From assembly GCF_000499385.1 (NCBI RefSeq), contig NW_013654609.1, positions 50,843 to 114,842 of the forward strand: a DNA stretch of 64,000 nt, read 5' to 3'. The notes beneath the pieces were generated by a model, which did not search any database, had not been told where the DNA came from, and saw nothing but the letters and a program-made list of their open reading frames with translations. Both the position numbers and the translations under genes were made by a program. This DNA comes from Eimeria necatrix (lineage: Eukaryota > Apicomplexa > Conoidasida > Eucoccidiorida > Eimeriidae). Below are positions 1 through 12,601 of the stretch, piece after piece; within the stretch, counting starts at the first letter, position 1; the number at the start of each line of letters is the position of its first letter.

Positions 1-200
1 GTTGCTGCGGCAGACAGTCATCGACGGCTCGAGTTGAGGGCGCGCCGGCCGCAGCTGTTGCCGCAGCCGTGGAAGCAGCAGCAGCACACGGCAGCCGCTG
101 CTGCTGCCACGAGCAGCATCCTACTGCCGCTGCCGTTGCTGCTGCTGCTGCTGCTGCTACGGACTATAAGGCCAGCGGCCCACATGTAGGAGCCCCCTAC

Positions 201-368
201 CTTCTTCGCCTTGGCCAGGGCCTCCGCCCGTTTCTCCCGAGATTCCAGATCTTGCCGCCGCTTGCGCAGCACCGTCTCTGCAATTTTGAGGGGCTGGCCT
301 TCTACGCGGGGCCGCAGCTGCCCGCGGGCGCCGCCCACTTCCTGCAGGTGTTCTGTGCCCTTTGTCAT
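201..368 (-). CDS. RPL7: N-terminal exon of probable 60S ribosomal protein L7 (partial gene)
   Basis: A 56-codon minus-strand exon starts at an ATG (366-368) and ends at AAGAAG followed by a GTAGGG donor at 200. Its C-terminal half (PLKIAETVLRKRR...EKRAEALAKAKK) is a Lys/Arg-rich helix like the eukaryote-specific N-terminal extension of ribosomal protein L7 (uL30 family), which commonly reads 'P..VPE..LKKR...'. The intron phase is 0, and the rest of the gene lies left of the window. The product would be part of the cytosolic large ribosomal subunit. The start codon is uncertain because the first residues are not conserved. The gene is divergent from TRM1, with about 700 bp between the starts. 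The call rests on a short charged segment only, so another basic protein is possible. Confidence 0.5.
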
Positions 369-1073
369 TGCTGCGCTGACTCGCTGCGGCCCACAGGTGC
401 TTCCGCTGCAGCAAACAACGCTGCTTGCTCCGTCAGACCCGGCCCGCAGCAGCAGCCGCAGCCGCAAATGCGCCCCAAGCAGCAGCCGCCGCGCAGGCTG
501 CAAGGACCTCTGGGGGCTTCTGCTCCTGTAGAGGCTATAGAGTGCTACAGCGAGGCAGCACAGCTCAGCAGCCGCGGATGCAGGTGCCTACGCGCCACTG
601 GGAAAGAATCAAAGAATTCCAGCCTTCTTAAAGTTGGAGAGGCAAACTGCCACAAGTGGGGTCTTCGAGGCCCCTGGATACTTAGGGGGCCCCCGGGAGG
701 GCTGGACGGTGGGGCACAGCGGACAGCCACAGGGGCACCCCGGCCATGAAAAGTAACTCAGGCTTTAAAAATAAAGACGCATTAACGCGTAAATGAGACC
801 TGCTCCCTGCGGCCTCTTCCCTTGCTGCTGGTGACACAGCCTTTGCTCCTGGCGACGTGGCAGCCCCTGCTTGGGGCCCCACAGCAGCATGCAGCGGGGT
901 GAGACACCGTCCATTTGAGGCCTTCTTCTGCTCGTTTACATTTTTCTATGTGATTTTTGTTCCTTCAGGGCTTCTGTGTGCCCTATTTGCGCTGAGGCTC
1001 ACTGCCCCGGCTGCTGCTGCGCTGGCGGCGCTGCTGCTGCTGCTGCTACAGCGAATCATTGCCCACTGGGAAG
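369..1073. promoter_or_regulatory. Divergent intergenic region between RPL7-like exon and TRM1
   Basis: About 700 bp separate the two start codons, so both promoters should lie here. The sequence holds dispersed CTG/CAG runs (around 1010-1050) and short pyrimidine tracts. I see no recognisable TATA box or other defined motif, and several open frames here are low-complexity shadows. Confidence 0.35.
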
Positions 1074-4000
1074 ATGGCGGGTCCACAGGGCCCAAAGGCA
1101 GCCCAGAACTTGAAAGGACAAGGGCCCAGCTCAAAATCGGGAGCGGATACCGGGGCTACGGGGCAGATTAGGGAGGGGCTGGTCACTTTGGAGGCTACCC
1201 CCGGCGAGTCTGTCTTCTTTAACCCTGCTCAGGTCTTCAACAGGGACCTGTCGCTGCTTGTCCTGAAGGCATTTGCATGCAAGCAGCAGCAAGTGCTCAA
1301 CCAGCGTTGTAAGAAGCCGGCCCAGCCTAGGCAGCTAGCCAGCGGCGCCATAGCTAGCCGCTAGCTAGCTAGTTATGCCACCCGCCCCGCATCAGCAAGC
1401 TGCAGCAGCAACGCCCTAGAGAGACCACTGCGCTTCTTTCGCGCGCGTATCCAGTGTTTTGTTGCCTGTGCTGCTGCTGCTTCTGCGTTCGCTGGGGCTG
1501 CTGCGGCTCCTGTTGACACAGCGAAACGTGGTTTGCTGCTGCGCTGCAGCTGCTGCAACTTTGGCTCGCTGCAAGGCGGAAGGCCGGCCCGAGCCCCAGC
1601 CATTGGAGTTCGTGGGATTTAATGTGCTGGAGCCCCTGGCAGCAACAGGTGGGCCTGGGGGCTAGCAGCAGGGCAGCTCTGTTGTTTGTTTGTGTGTCTT
1701 GCTGCTGCTACCTCTCCATGTCTTCCTTTGTGCTTTTCTGCCCTCACTTTGCTGCGGCTGCCTCGACACTTCTTGTCCCCCTATTTTGCTGTTTTCCGTC
1801 TGTCTTCCTCCGGGCCTTCGCGGCGTGACTTTTACCTCCTCAGCTCTCTTGCTGCCGCTGCTGCTCCCCGCTTGAGTGACCTTTTGGCTGCTGCGCGGCT
1901 TCTTGCCTCTTCTCGTTTCTCTCTTCTTCTTCCCTTGTTGGCTCCTGCGCTTCTATGAAGCCCCTGCTGCCGCTGCTGCTGCTGCTGGCTGGTTACTGCT
2001 TGCTTAATGCTATGTGTGGGCTGGGGCTTTTCTGAAGGCCCTGTAGCCCAGCGGACTTGCCCCTTGCTGCTGTTGGCCCCGCGTCTCATTTCACTCAGCC
2101 CCTGTGCTCGCTGCATGCATGAGCCTTCTAGTTGCAGCAGCAGCCGCGCTAGCAGCAGCAACAGGAGCCACAGCAGCGCAGCAGCAGCGGGAGCAGCAAC
2201 AGCGTCCTTCGCTGCACGGGGCTGCCCCTCGCGTTGCAGGCGGCTGCAGCTGCACCCGTTTTTTTATCCATTAAAGGCAGCAAATATTGGTGTAGTTCTG
2301 CCATAATATCATAGAAATGGCTCCCATTTTAGCTTTGTTTGTGTTTTCGGCCCTCAGGCCTCCGCAGCCTGCGATACCTCAAGGAGCTGGGGCCCCTTGT
2401 GGCCTGCGCCGTGGCCAACGACTTGGACCCAAAAGCAGCTGCAGCAGCAAAGGCCAATGCGAAGTTGAATGAAGTTCCTCAGCACCGTTTCTTGGGTGTG
2501 CAGGGGTATCTGGGTGGCCTTGTTGGCTTTTGTATTGACTTTAGATGTGTCTTAGGGCCTTCGCTCTCCTTACGCTTTTATATTTAGTCGCATATTATAT
2601 TTATTTTCTGGTTTTTATTCTCCTGTGGAGCCCCTCGTTGCCCCCGTGTGCTGCTGCGTTGCTGCTGCAGCAACTTGCAGCGAGGCGACGCGCCTGATGC
2701 ACCTGCTGAGCCATCCCCCGCTGAGCGCTGGGACTCTAAAGAAGATTAACAGTTTGCCAGCAGGGGCTTCAGTGCCTTCTTCGTTTGACCTCAGCTGCCC
2801 CCCGGAGGAGCTGCTGTTGGTGCCACCACTGTTCAAGCCTGCCGCAGCTGCGGCAGAGGCAGCAGCAGCAGGTGCACCAGCAGCACCTGTTGCTGCTGCT
2901 GCTGCTGTGGAGGAAGGCGGAGCTCCATTTTGGTTCGACATAGTGGACATTGACCCTTACGGGAGCTGCTCCCCCTTCTTAGACTCAGCAGTGGGGGCTG
3001 TGCGCAGCGGGGGGCTCTTGTGCGTCACCAGCACTGACACCAGCACTCTTGTGGGCAACGCCTTAGAAACCGCATACTACAAGTACGGGGGAGCAACGGC
3101 CAAGATGAGTGCTCACCACGAAGTGGCAGTGCGGTGAGTCTGCACATGCGAGGGCGCTGGCCTAGCTGTAGTGGGGTCCCTCAGCAAAGCCCCCCAGCTA
3201 CCTGCTTCTCGCGGGGCAGGTGGCTACTGATTTTTCTAGCGTTGCAGGGGGCCCCTACAGGCTAATGTGAGCTGTTAAGAGCAGTGCCAGCTGTAGGCTA
3301 CTCTACATCAACGGGGCGCCTCTGCTGCTGCCGCTGTTGCTGATGCTGTTGCGCCTGGAAGCACCTTCCCCCACAGTGGCTGCCCTCTGCGTGGTATGGC
3401 TGTGCGCCTGTTTGTCTTTGCGGCCAGCGTCGTCCTCCATGCCGTGGCTCAGGCTGCAGCAAAGCAGCGCAAGGCAGTGCAGCCGCTGCTCTGCTTGAGC
3501 GTGGACTTCTACGTGCGCCTTTTTGTGCGCGTCGTTGAGTCCCCAGAGCAGTGCAAGCAGCTTCACCAAAAGGAAGCCATGGCAAGTTGGGATTGCTGCT
3601 GCTTCAATCGCTTTTGCTGCTGCTGCTCATGAGTATCAGCCTTAAGCAGAAGGGACAACAGCCAAACAGTGTATGGGACTATTATCAAACAGTTCACCAA
3701 CTCCAAATTCCTGTTTAAAGCCACCTAGTCTCGGTGAACTCTGCGTGACCACCCACGGAAAGCTGAGGCCTTTTTTTGTTTTTCAGGTCTTTCACTGCCC
3801 TTCCTGTGAGGCCTTCACAGTTGCCCCCTTAGGCAGCCAAGCCCCCAAGCCGCGAAAAGCTAAGGGTTCGGGGTCGTCTCTCCACGCTGAAGATGCACAA
3901 GAGCAGAAGCAGGTCCCTCCGTCTCAGGGAGAAAGTGCAGAAGCCGTTGCTGTGGGGGAGAACGCTAGCAACAGTAACAGCAACAGCAGCAGCAAGAGCA

Positions 4001-5880
4001 GCAACAGCTCTGGCAAAGAGGAACAAGTTGCTGCAGCAGATGGCATTAGACTGAAGTACAAGGCAGCGAGCTTGCCTGAGGGCGTGGCAACCCAGTGCAG
4101 TGAATGCGGAGGCCGCGTTCTATTAGGGGGCCCCATATACTCCGGACCGTACTACGACCCGGTGAGCTTCTTGTGACCTTTGTGTAGAACTGAGGATGGC
4201 CTAAAGGTGGGAGCAGTGCTTTTAAGAGTTGTCTTTAGCCCATACAGGTTCATACGTGCCACTTGTACCTGTTGTCTAGACCTGTGTGCGGTGTCGTGGC
4301 AAGAGTAAGAGGCCCTCACCTGCACTTTTCAGCTCTACTGAGCTGAAGTTTAGCTCGGTTTGAGCTCGACAGTGAGTACTAGCAAACAGGGATGTTTTAG
4401 GAGGGGTCATTGCGCTTGGTGACTACCACACGCGGTCGCCGGGTCCCCAGGCTACAGCAACAGCAGCAGTACCAGCAGCAACGTCATTGAGAGCAAGGGC
4501 ATTTCTAGAAGCATCCCTTTTGGCAGCACTAACAGCAGCAGCAGAATGTATGAAGATGTGCGAATGCCTTCAGGAGTTTGTGGGCCTCTGTCTGGAGGAA
4601 CTAGACAAGTCAAAGGATACTCTTCCTGGGCTCACAATGCAGACGCGTATAAGGGGAATGCTAACTGCTCTACAAGAGGTCTGTTACCTTTCTTGAATAC
4701 ACAAGTTTTGTGCTTGCTCCCAGTTCAGTGAGAGTGTTTCGGACAGCCACTATACTCGTCGCGACCCACACTATGCCTCATGAATTCATCCACATGCACT
4801 CTATGATTCGAGCAATTTAAGGAGCTGTAGCTAAACTAGAAGGAGCCCCGCTTAGGCCTGGCTATCTGGCGCGGGATGAACACCAGTGGCAGCTGCTGCG
4901 TTGCCTGGGCATGCATGCAAACCGCAGGAGCTGCCAGACGTGCCGCTGCACTATCAGCTGCCTTCGCTGTGCACACGCAACAAGCTCACGATGATAAAGC
5001 CTGCATCATTCATGTGGGTTTCTCTACGAATTTTCGGAGCCCTCGGACCTCTAGCATTGACTTAGGAGCACCAAGATCTTTTTGTTATCATTCAAGCCGA
5101 TAAGTTGGAGTGTCGTTTTGTTGCAGAAACAGCGGCTGTCACGCCTGAGTGCGTTTGTTCGTTTAATTCGCTGGCTGCATTAGCCGGAGCTTCTGTGTCG
5201 GTCTGCTTTGGCGAGGTGGGGCTCCGCAGGGCTGCACTCAGGCGGCTGGGCTACAGGGCGTCTCATTTCCACCGCGATCCCCAGGCAGTGAAGACCGACG
5301 CGCAGTGTGTCGTCGTCTTCGACATATTGCGCACTCACGCTGCCAAGAGCACGTCGGCAAACCACGAGCGTTTCCCCGTGCTGCGGAAGCCCATTCAGTG
5401 CGTCTCCCTGAGCCAATACAACAGACACCCAGGCAGAGGCCCCCTCACACTGAGGTTCTCTTTTCCTAATTCGCACTTTTGTGCATTCCTCTATGCAACG
5501 AAGACACGCAGGAACAGTAGACAAGCGCAAACAGACGCAGATACAGAGGCGCATATCCCCACAAGCAGACTCCACAGCTCGGCCTGGGCTAATTTCTCTA
5601 AGGAGGGCGTTGCTGCCACTACTGCAATTGCGCACTTCGTACCAGAGGTTTAAGGCTCTGGTTGGACAGCGTAGGGTAAAGGGCTGAGTGTTGTTTCCGG
5701 CGAAAGTGTATCTTCTAGGACAAAGCTGCAGCTGCTGCGTTTCACAGGACAAAAGGCATAGACTTGTCCCCTCCAACCGCTGAAGAAAACAAAGCACAGC
5801 CTAAGAAGCATGTAGCCCGCTGGCTACCTAACCCGGCTCCATATTGGGGGCCTAAAGGCCGAGCGGGAAAGAGACGGTGA
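1074..5880 (+). CDS. TRM1: tRNA (guanine(26)-N2)-dimethyltransferase, ten exons
   Basis: SAM-dependent enzyme that makes m2,2G at position 26 of tRNAs. Exons: 1074-1308, 1550-1648, 2358-2505, 2681-3133, 3428-3581, 3787-4161, 4451-4678, 4928-5013, 5230-5454, 5748-5880 (711 aa, phases all agree). Seen in order: VFFNPAQVFNRDL (family N-terminal block), LEPLAATGLRSLRY (SAM site, split by intron 2), ANDLDP, DIVDIDPYG (catalytic DPYG), LLCLSVDFYVRLFVRV, a zinc site with C-x2-C in VFHCPSCEAF and CSECGG, ELPDVPLHY, GYRASHFHRDPQAVKTDA, and a C-terminal RWLPNPAPYWGP. Low-complexity inserts are an Ala-rich stretch in exon 4 and a Ser/Asn run in exon 6. Intron 5 starts with GCAAGT. The boundaries of introns 3, 8 and 9 are inferred from phase and could shift a little. 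Confidence 0.93.
3582..3786 (+). other. GC-AG intron 5 of TRM1
   Basis: The exon ends ...KEAM and the intron begins GCAAGT, the standard GC-donor consensus. The acceptor is TTTTTCAG before VFHCPSC. Joining in phase 0 gives KEAM-VFHCPSC, matching the conserved 'lVfqC..C' block of TRM1 proteins. The nearest GT (3586) would put the next exon out of frame. Confidence 0.88.
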
Positions 5881-7379
5881 GACATATGCAGCGACACCTG
5901 GAAATCACGCTGCCAAGCAGGCTGCTGCCTGCTGCTGCTCCGGGCAGGGCTGCAAATTCCTTTACAGTTATCGTCAGCGCTGTTACGGCAGCCGGCACTG
6001 TTGCGCTGTGCCAAACAAGAATAATCAGACAAGCAGCGAGGCTCAGGCTTTTTGGCTCGACCGTCTGTCTCTGTAAGCATAACCATTTTGGGGGGAAATC
6101 AACTGTGCTGCGCCACAGGGCGGAGACTGAAGAGAAGGACACCACTGTAAAGAAAAATTGTCAGAAGGTCACCGTCCATGGCAGCCAGGAAGCCAAATCC
6201 GCGTATAGTGAAGGGGTGGAGACCGTCAATACGTCAGAAGATTTGAACCCCTTGCTGTAACTTGTGCTGCACTTTGCAAAGACACTTACTCTACTCAGCC
6301 TTTCTTTGAAGGTCCTAGGAGATTAGGGAACAGGCTGTTTGTTGTCTTTCTTGTCGCTTTCTGACGAACACTTGTCCTTGTGAAGGGAAGTGCAATTTTT
6401 GCCACCTGGTGTTCGTGCTTGGATTCCGAAAATGCTGCTCCAACACAGGGGCTGCTTTAGTAAAGACAGTAGACAGTGCGTAGAAACAATCAGTTGCAAG
6501 TACCACTTCTAAGAGGCGTGTGTGGGCCTCCCTCTTTGCCAGCCACTCGACTGAGCTCGCTAAGGCGCATTGGACCTCTTCTGGGGCACCTAAAGACCCT
6601 GATGCCCCGAATATAGTCACAGCTCTTTTTGCCGCTGAGGCTATTGAGGCTCGTAGGCCTCCTGAAACTACTGCGGCCTTAGCCTGTTAGAGCCTTTGGA
6701 GGGTGTGGCGCTACTGGCGTACGTTGCGGGTTGACCTTCAGGTGTTGTCTTTTGTCACTCCCGTGCCGCTGGTACCACAGAACCCACAACCCCAACCTAC
6801 TGACAGAGAGTTTAGTGCTGTCGGTGTTGCCCTGCAGTTGGGAGTTTAGCTTGGTCCGAATTATTTCCGTACACATTTATGTATAAGATACACGCTTTTT
6901 CGCAGTTTTTAGTGAGGTTAGAGGTTCGCTGTCGGAGCAAAGCCCCCACGTATACCGACGTAACACAAGTGTGCGGGCTGGAGCTGAGGAAAGATAGGAG
7001 TTCCTGCTATATAATCTCCTCCTTCTAAGTCATTTGGGAGGTTATTTCAATATGTAGCATGTGTCGGATGTCCCTGGGTAAGGTACTCTTTTGCAATGGC
7101 CCGCTGCAGAGGACCAATGGGTACAGTGGGGAGTGTGCTGAGCAGTGTCTATGGTTGCAGTGGAGGCCCTCGCCCCGTGAAATTTAATTACAAAATTTAT
7201 AACTATCTATTACGTGCAATCTCAACATTTTTTTTTAACCTGGCGTCTGCTTCTGTCCTTTCCTGCCTTGCGTGGCAGCAATACAACCATGCGTTGAAGT
7301 GACCCTGCGACTCCCACCGGCAAACCGCTAGACTCAGACCCTTAACATCAAAAACGATAGGCAGAAGAATTCTAATATT
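5881..7379. other. Intergenic, no supported gene
   Basis: This stretch of 1.5 kb between TRM1 and the next gene holds only short open frames. The minus-strand frame 6315-6620 reads fairly naturally (AKRAVTIFGASGSLGAPEE...) but has no start, splice partner or recognisable family. It may be an exon fragment. The TRM1 3' UTR and the downstream promoter must lie here. Confidence 0.4.
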
Positions 7380-10300
7380 ATGGAGAATGAGTTCAACACC
7401 ACAAGCGAACAACATCTCACCGCAGAGACCTCCATCGCTCCCTCTAGACCTAACAGAGCTCATGCCAATGATGACTCACCCGGAGAAGCCTTCAAGACTC
7501 CTTCACGTATGACACCCTCTCACCGGTCTTCTACCCTTAGAAACCTTAGCCGTGTGGTCCCCACCTTCGACGCGTTAGCTTCTGGGTCTTCCTGCTTATC
7601 TGGGGCCTGTTCCCCCACTGAGTCACCGGATACTGAGGCCACCATTCTTGAATCGTTTGGGCGCTTGACTCCTGATGGGCCCTTGATTCTTAATGCCCAT
7701 GCTACCAGCAATGCTCACTCTCCGGAGTCCCCCCCCTGTAGTGCCGGTCATGCTGGTGACCCAGTGGCGGAGAGCCCGGGTGTCGAAGCGGAGGCAAGCA
7801 GTATGCCTCCGCCGCCAGAAACAGCATCATCGGGCCCCTTAGCCTCTGCTGTCGCTGATCAAGATGTGGTGTTTGCGCTGGACGATTTGAGGGTACATCT
7901 GCCGCGTTCTTTGCTAGCATCTGAAAGGCTGCGGGAGTCCTTCTTGGCGCGATTGGTGCGTGTCACGGAGGACCTAACAGAAAGGGAAGTTCAGGAGCCG
8001 GAGGGCGTTGGAGCTCTAGGAGCGCTGAAGCCGAGGACCACTGCCTGCGGAGCCATAAGGCTTGAGCCTCGGGAAGCTGAGGGCTTTGCAGCCCTCGTAA
8101 GTCACCTCAAAGGGGAGAACCCGCTAAACCTCAGCGGGCCCGCCTTTGTGCTGCAGACACTCGTGCAGATGCTTGCAGATAGCACCTACTGGTGCATTCC
8201 TTGTGGTCCTGTTTACCTTCCTCTTTTTCTCTGGTGCTCAGAAGCTTGGGTTGATGAGCTTAATGGCGTCTACGCAGTGCACCCCAACGAGCGGGGCGCT
8301 CTCGGGCCTTTGCCCTGGGGCGAGAGAAGCACTACTTGTTTCCGGAGGCTCAGCCGCCTCCCAACGGTCCCGGAGCCTCTGAAGCCTTATGTTAAGCACA
8401 CAAATGCAGACACTCCGGCGGAGACAGCGGGCGAAATCAGGGGGCCTGAAGCGGCCGCTAGACCTCGTGGGGGCCTTACAGAGGCCACTTCACGAGTGCC
8501 GTGGCAACTGACAAGAGGACGAGACGACGACAGCAGTGACGCCTTTGGCTGGCAGCAACACCTGAAAAAATGGCAGGAAAGTCCTGGGGGGCCCGCTGCG
8601 TCTGACTTGGACCCGACGGCGCTTATCAAAGGAGCTCAAGCAGGAGCGGCAGCAGCTGTGGCTGCGGCTTCTGCTGTAGCAGCGACTGCTGCTGCTGCTG
8701 CTTCCACGGGCTGGATAGCTGCAGTAAGAAAGATGGGCATCGTTGCTGCTTCTCCTAGAGCACAAGTGAGCCCCACAGACGAGTTGTATGCAGCCCAAAA
8801 ATCTCCCGCCACAGAGAACATTCAAGCTGCTGCGGCTTCCTCGCCACCGCTTAGCCTCGAGCGTAGTGCTTCCAGGTTGCGGCCACCTCAGTTGCACCAG
8901 CAGCAGCAACCACAGCCGTTTCAGAAGCCTCAGGCGTCTTCTGGTTTCGCAAGGAGCCCCATACGCCGCCTGCGGGAGGTTTTTCAAGCAGACAAGAGCA
9001 GCCCTGGCTCTGGGTCCCCTCATGCCATCTCGGCAACTGCCGCTGGTGGAGGATGCCAGGATTGCCCACCGCCTTTACGTGGCCACGCATCAGAAAGGCT
9101 CTTTCTGGAGGGGCAAGTTGAGGGTCTTGCTGACGGCCTATCCGCCGTTGAATACTTCAGCTGTGCGCCATTCCACTTGGCGGTGGACCGGCACCAAGGA
9201 AAACTGCTGTTGGCTGTAGACGGTTGCCGCTACCCGCACATACAGCACGCTGCTCAGTTTTCAGAAATGCCTTTGAAGGCTCCCACAGCCTTCCGGGTGG
9301 ATGAGCTCCAGTGGCTTCTAATGCTTAATGCCTGCGACTACCTCGACATCCAACTCAGCGGTGTACCCTGGACCTCCGTCGAGAAGCAGAAACGGGCCAA
9401 CGGCTTCGACAACTGCGAGACAGACAACTCTGACACAGAACTTGAGGACACAGAACGCAGTGCTGCAGTCACCACTGCCTCCCGAGCCGCCTCAAGGGGA
9501 CTCCTGCGCCCCTGTGGAGTGGCCGCCGACTCTCCAACTTCAAAGCAGGTGTCCCAGAGTGAAACTGCCAATCAGAGGGAGCTCTCCTCTACTGTTGCAG
9601 CTGCTAGTGGTGCTGCTGTGCCGTCCGCTACCGACGAGCAAGCCGCGTCAAACAGGACCGGCTCAGTTGTGGGCGCGGAGGACATTGCAGCAGCAGCAGC
9701 AGCTGCTGCTGCCTGGAAGGGTTCCCCTGCAAATCAGAGGCAGCTCCAGCTGCAGCGAGCTCGAATCCCACCTCACCGAATCCTCTGTTGCCGCCTTAAG
9801 ACCTGCAGCAGTTTCCAGGGCCTCCATATGGTGTGCGTTCATCCTTACGGCCACGTCGTTGTCCCTTCTTGGCCCTTCACATCGGCAGCCTCGCGGTCCT
9901 CTGCCTTCCAGTCCTCCATAGTCGCTGTCTCCTCTGGCCTCTTTACTCGAGCAGTCAAACAGGCAAGTTTTCCGATTCACAATTGAAGGTGCGCTCATAA
10001 GCTTCAATTTTAGGATTATGTTCTTTTTTATTCGAGCCGCATGTGTGCCAAGCTAGGCAAGGCTTCCAATATGGGCAACGTGCATTCTGCTCTACTGCCC
10101 GTTCTCTATTCACAATTTTAAGCTGTGGGGTCGCACTGCGCTGCTATTTTCGTGCCCGAATTCAGCTGTATCTGCTGCTGCTGCTGCTGCTTTCTGCTGC
10201 TGCTGTTACAGCTGACACTACTGGTAATGTTGCTATTTGTGATGCTACTGCTGTTGCTGCTGTTGCTTGGACCTCTCGGCAGTGCAGCTAATGATGTCGC

Positions 10301-11222
10301 TATTGGATCTGCGGTTTGTATGCAGGTGCAGTTTTATCCTTGGGGTATCTTTGCGTTGTTTGCCGATGCCCCGGCATCTAGAGTTTTTAATTCATCGGGT
10401 ATTGCTCATGGCCTCAGTCTAGTGATCGGAAAGGCGATGGTGTTTGGGCAAACGCCTCGAGACATAGCGGAGAAACGCGTTCAGTTGTACATACACCAGA
10501 CTCAGCAGCCCTATGCACCGCCTTTGAAGCCTCCAGACCTCAGTAGCATACACGACGTCATCAAGGTCTGCCCTTTCGTACCTCCTAAAGAACTGCAGGC
10601 CTACAAGACGGAGCACGGGGTCAACAGTGACCAGGTCAGCCGTTCTTGTCTGTTCTTGTTTGTATCTGTCTCCAGGTTTTAAATTCCTGAGTTTCTCATC
10701 CCGCCTGTTCACTTTCAGGCTCCGTTGTTTGTTTGCGCCTCTTCGCGTGTTTGTAAGCATGCTTGTGCAGCTGTATTCGTTTCTTTTTCGGCGTCGTCTG
10801 TCCCTGTGTGCCTGCCTCCATTTTCATTCCCGCCTCCTTTTCCCCCGCGTATTATCTTTGTTTGATCTTTTCGTTCCTTCCTTCGTCACCCTGTTCCTGT
10901 AAGCTGCTAAGCTCAGGGCTGTGTTGCTCCGCAGATTCCGATGAGGGAGTACCACCGCATGCTGCGTCTAGCGGTTTCTGTCTGCGGCAAATTGGTGGGC
11001 GTGATTTCAGAGGGCGATTTCACTCTGGGCGTCTCCCGCAGCTGCTGCACGCAGCCTCAGCCCCTTATTCCTACACCCGATATCACAAGCCCCACTTATG
11101 AGATCGTGCCGTCAGGGTTTCCAAACCCCAAGGAAGGTCTCTTCTCCTCTCAGCTCATCGGCTACTTTGATATTCAATCCGGTCAGGCCAAGCCCGAAGG
11201 AAGCGTAGACCCTAGATCCTAA
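7380..11222 (+). CDS. Hypothetical protein of unknown function, three exons
   Basis: Exons 7380-9962, 10326-10634 and 10935-11222 join in phase 0 to 1059 aa. I do not recognise the family. The N-terminal 150 residues are Ser/Thr/Pro-rich and probably disordered. Ordered-looking blocks follow at about residues 160-335 (DVVFALDDLRVHLPRSLL; WCIPCGPVYLPLFLWCSEAW), 555-685 (EYFSCAPFHLAVDRHQGKLLL; FRVDELQWLLMLNACDYLDIQL) and through exons 2-3 (VQFYPWGIFALFAD; MLRLAVSVCGKLVGVISEGDF). Between them are Ala and Gln runs from CAG tracts, including one at 9688-9712. Intron 1 begins GCAAGT. Exon 3 ends at a natural TAA, although a later exon cannot be excluded. No transmembrane segment or signal peptide is evident. 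Confidence 0.72.
9963..10325 (+). other. GC-AG intron 1 of the 7.4-11.2 kb gene
   Basis: The donor is AAACAG followed by GCAAGT and the acceptor TTTGTATGCAG. Both sides are phase 0 and exon 2 stays open for 103 codons. Using the GT three bases later gives phase 1 and a stop soon after the same acceptor. Support is by frame only, because the protein family is unknown. The intron contains a CTG-rich tract. Confidence 0.65.
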
Positions 11223-12601
11223 GCCCAATAGCCTGAAGCCTAAACGTCAAGCACGAACACTTTCGCACGCTTCTACGCCAATGTGTCAATCGGGTCTCCT
11301 TTTGAGGCCTCAGACGCGGCTTGCTAGCAACAGGCCGGCACTTACGCAAAGGGAATCTCTCAGCATTTGCAGTGTGAACAGCTTCTGGCAGCGAGGTTTG
11401 TTATTTTTGGTGACCGTGGCTGCGTTTCTTGCCGCAGGCAAGTACTACAAATGTCCCGTTGGCCACGGTTACTGGATCCTTGGAGAGTGAAGCTAGCCAG
11501 AATTGGAAGCCGAAGCAAAAGGAGCAGCAGCAGCGCCTGCTGCAGCCACGGCTGCTGCTTTTTAACTACACGACAAAACCAGCCTGTAGCCGCAGAGATC
11601 TTCGCGAGTTGGCCTGCTGCTGATAATGCCGGAGAGCTGCGTGTACAAATTTCCTACGGTTTACCGCAGTGCATGCTTTTGTCTCGTAATTCGGTAAAAG
11701 TTTGTGTCAATATTTGCCTTTGTCCGTGCCAGTTGTATTACTCCGTTTGTCTTTGGGTCTGCGCCTTATTTTTGTTTCTACTTGTGCTTGAGTGCGCGAG
11801 GGACCAACAAGGACGTCAGTGTGGACAGAAAATAAGCATTGGATGAACTGAAGAGAACAAGACGTTTTGCACTATAGTCCGACCGTTATGCAGTCTACAG
11901 GCCGAGGAGATCCCCATTAAGTCTCGGAAAGCGCCTTAAAGACAGCGTAGATACATCTGAGTCTGGGTCCTCTGTGCGTATGTCTCCCAGTGTATCTTCC
12001 CGCTTGCTTTCCCATCTTTCTTTCAAAACGTAAATGCCTATACGCCACTCACGCTGCAGGGAAATGTATTCCTAGCCCGCCAAGTGTTCTCTTAGCCTGT
12101 CCATTGCATTCGCTCATCTCTTGTCTTTTGTCTTGTGTCTTCAAAATTCATCACTTCTGTGGTTCTTGTCTCCCCGTTTAGTCTTGCTCTTTTTCTGTCT
12201 TGTCCATTCTAATTCTCGAATAGCATAGCAGACAACTACGGACAAGTTGACTGGAGAAACACAAGAAGCGAGGCTCCGTGAACGAGCTCCCCAATGCGCC
12301 TCTTAAGTAGTGTTGGCCTCCACCACAATAAAAAAAAACTATGCGATTAGGAGATGGAAACCCGCGCAAAGATTTACTAGAGAATGCCAACTAAAGAGGG
12401 CCAGTCTGCGCATGGCGTTGCGTCGTCACTGCAGAGAATGCTCATATTTTAGAGCTTTACTGCTGCTCCCATCAACTATGCAGCTGCGGCTCAATATGCT
12501 GGTCTTAAAAGGCAGCACGAGCGACTCATAAGAAATTCCATCGGCGAAACTGGAGGCCAACACGGCGAACTTCTCACAGCAACTTCTCGTTGCTGGTGCT
12601 C
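11223..12601. other. Convergent intergenic region
   Basis: This region lies between the ends of the 7.4-11.2 kb gene (+) and the TFIIIC subunit gene (-). It holds mostly short frames. One small stretch (11438-11488) encodes KYYKCPVGHGYWILGE after a good acceptor (TTGCCGCAG) and before a GTGAAG donor. It resembles the start of an RZ-type zinc finger, but no partner exon was found. Confidence 0.35.

Noticed and set aside
18..749. Several overlapping long frames on both strands
   Set aside because: They are driven by CAG/CTG repeats. Only the minus-strand stretch 201-368 shows non-repeat, family-like sequence.
5105..5229. Open frame upstream of TRM1 exon 9 as part of the exon
   Set aside because: An acceptor at 5108-5128 would need phase 1, but exon 8 ends in phase 2. 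The acceptor at 5228-5229 fits and gives the conserved AALRRLGYR block.
5877..6260. 127-codon plus-strand frame after TRM1
   Set aside because: It overlaps the TRM1 stop and has no motif; probably 3' UTR.
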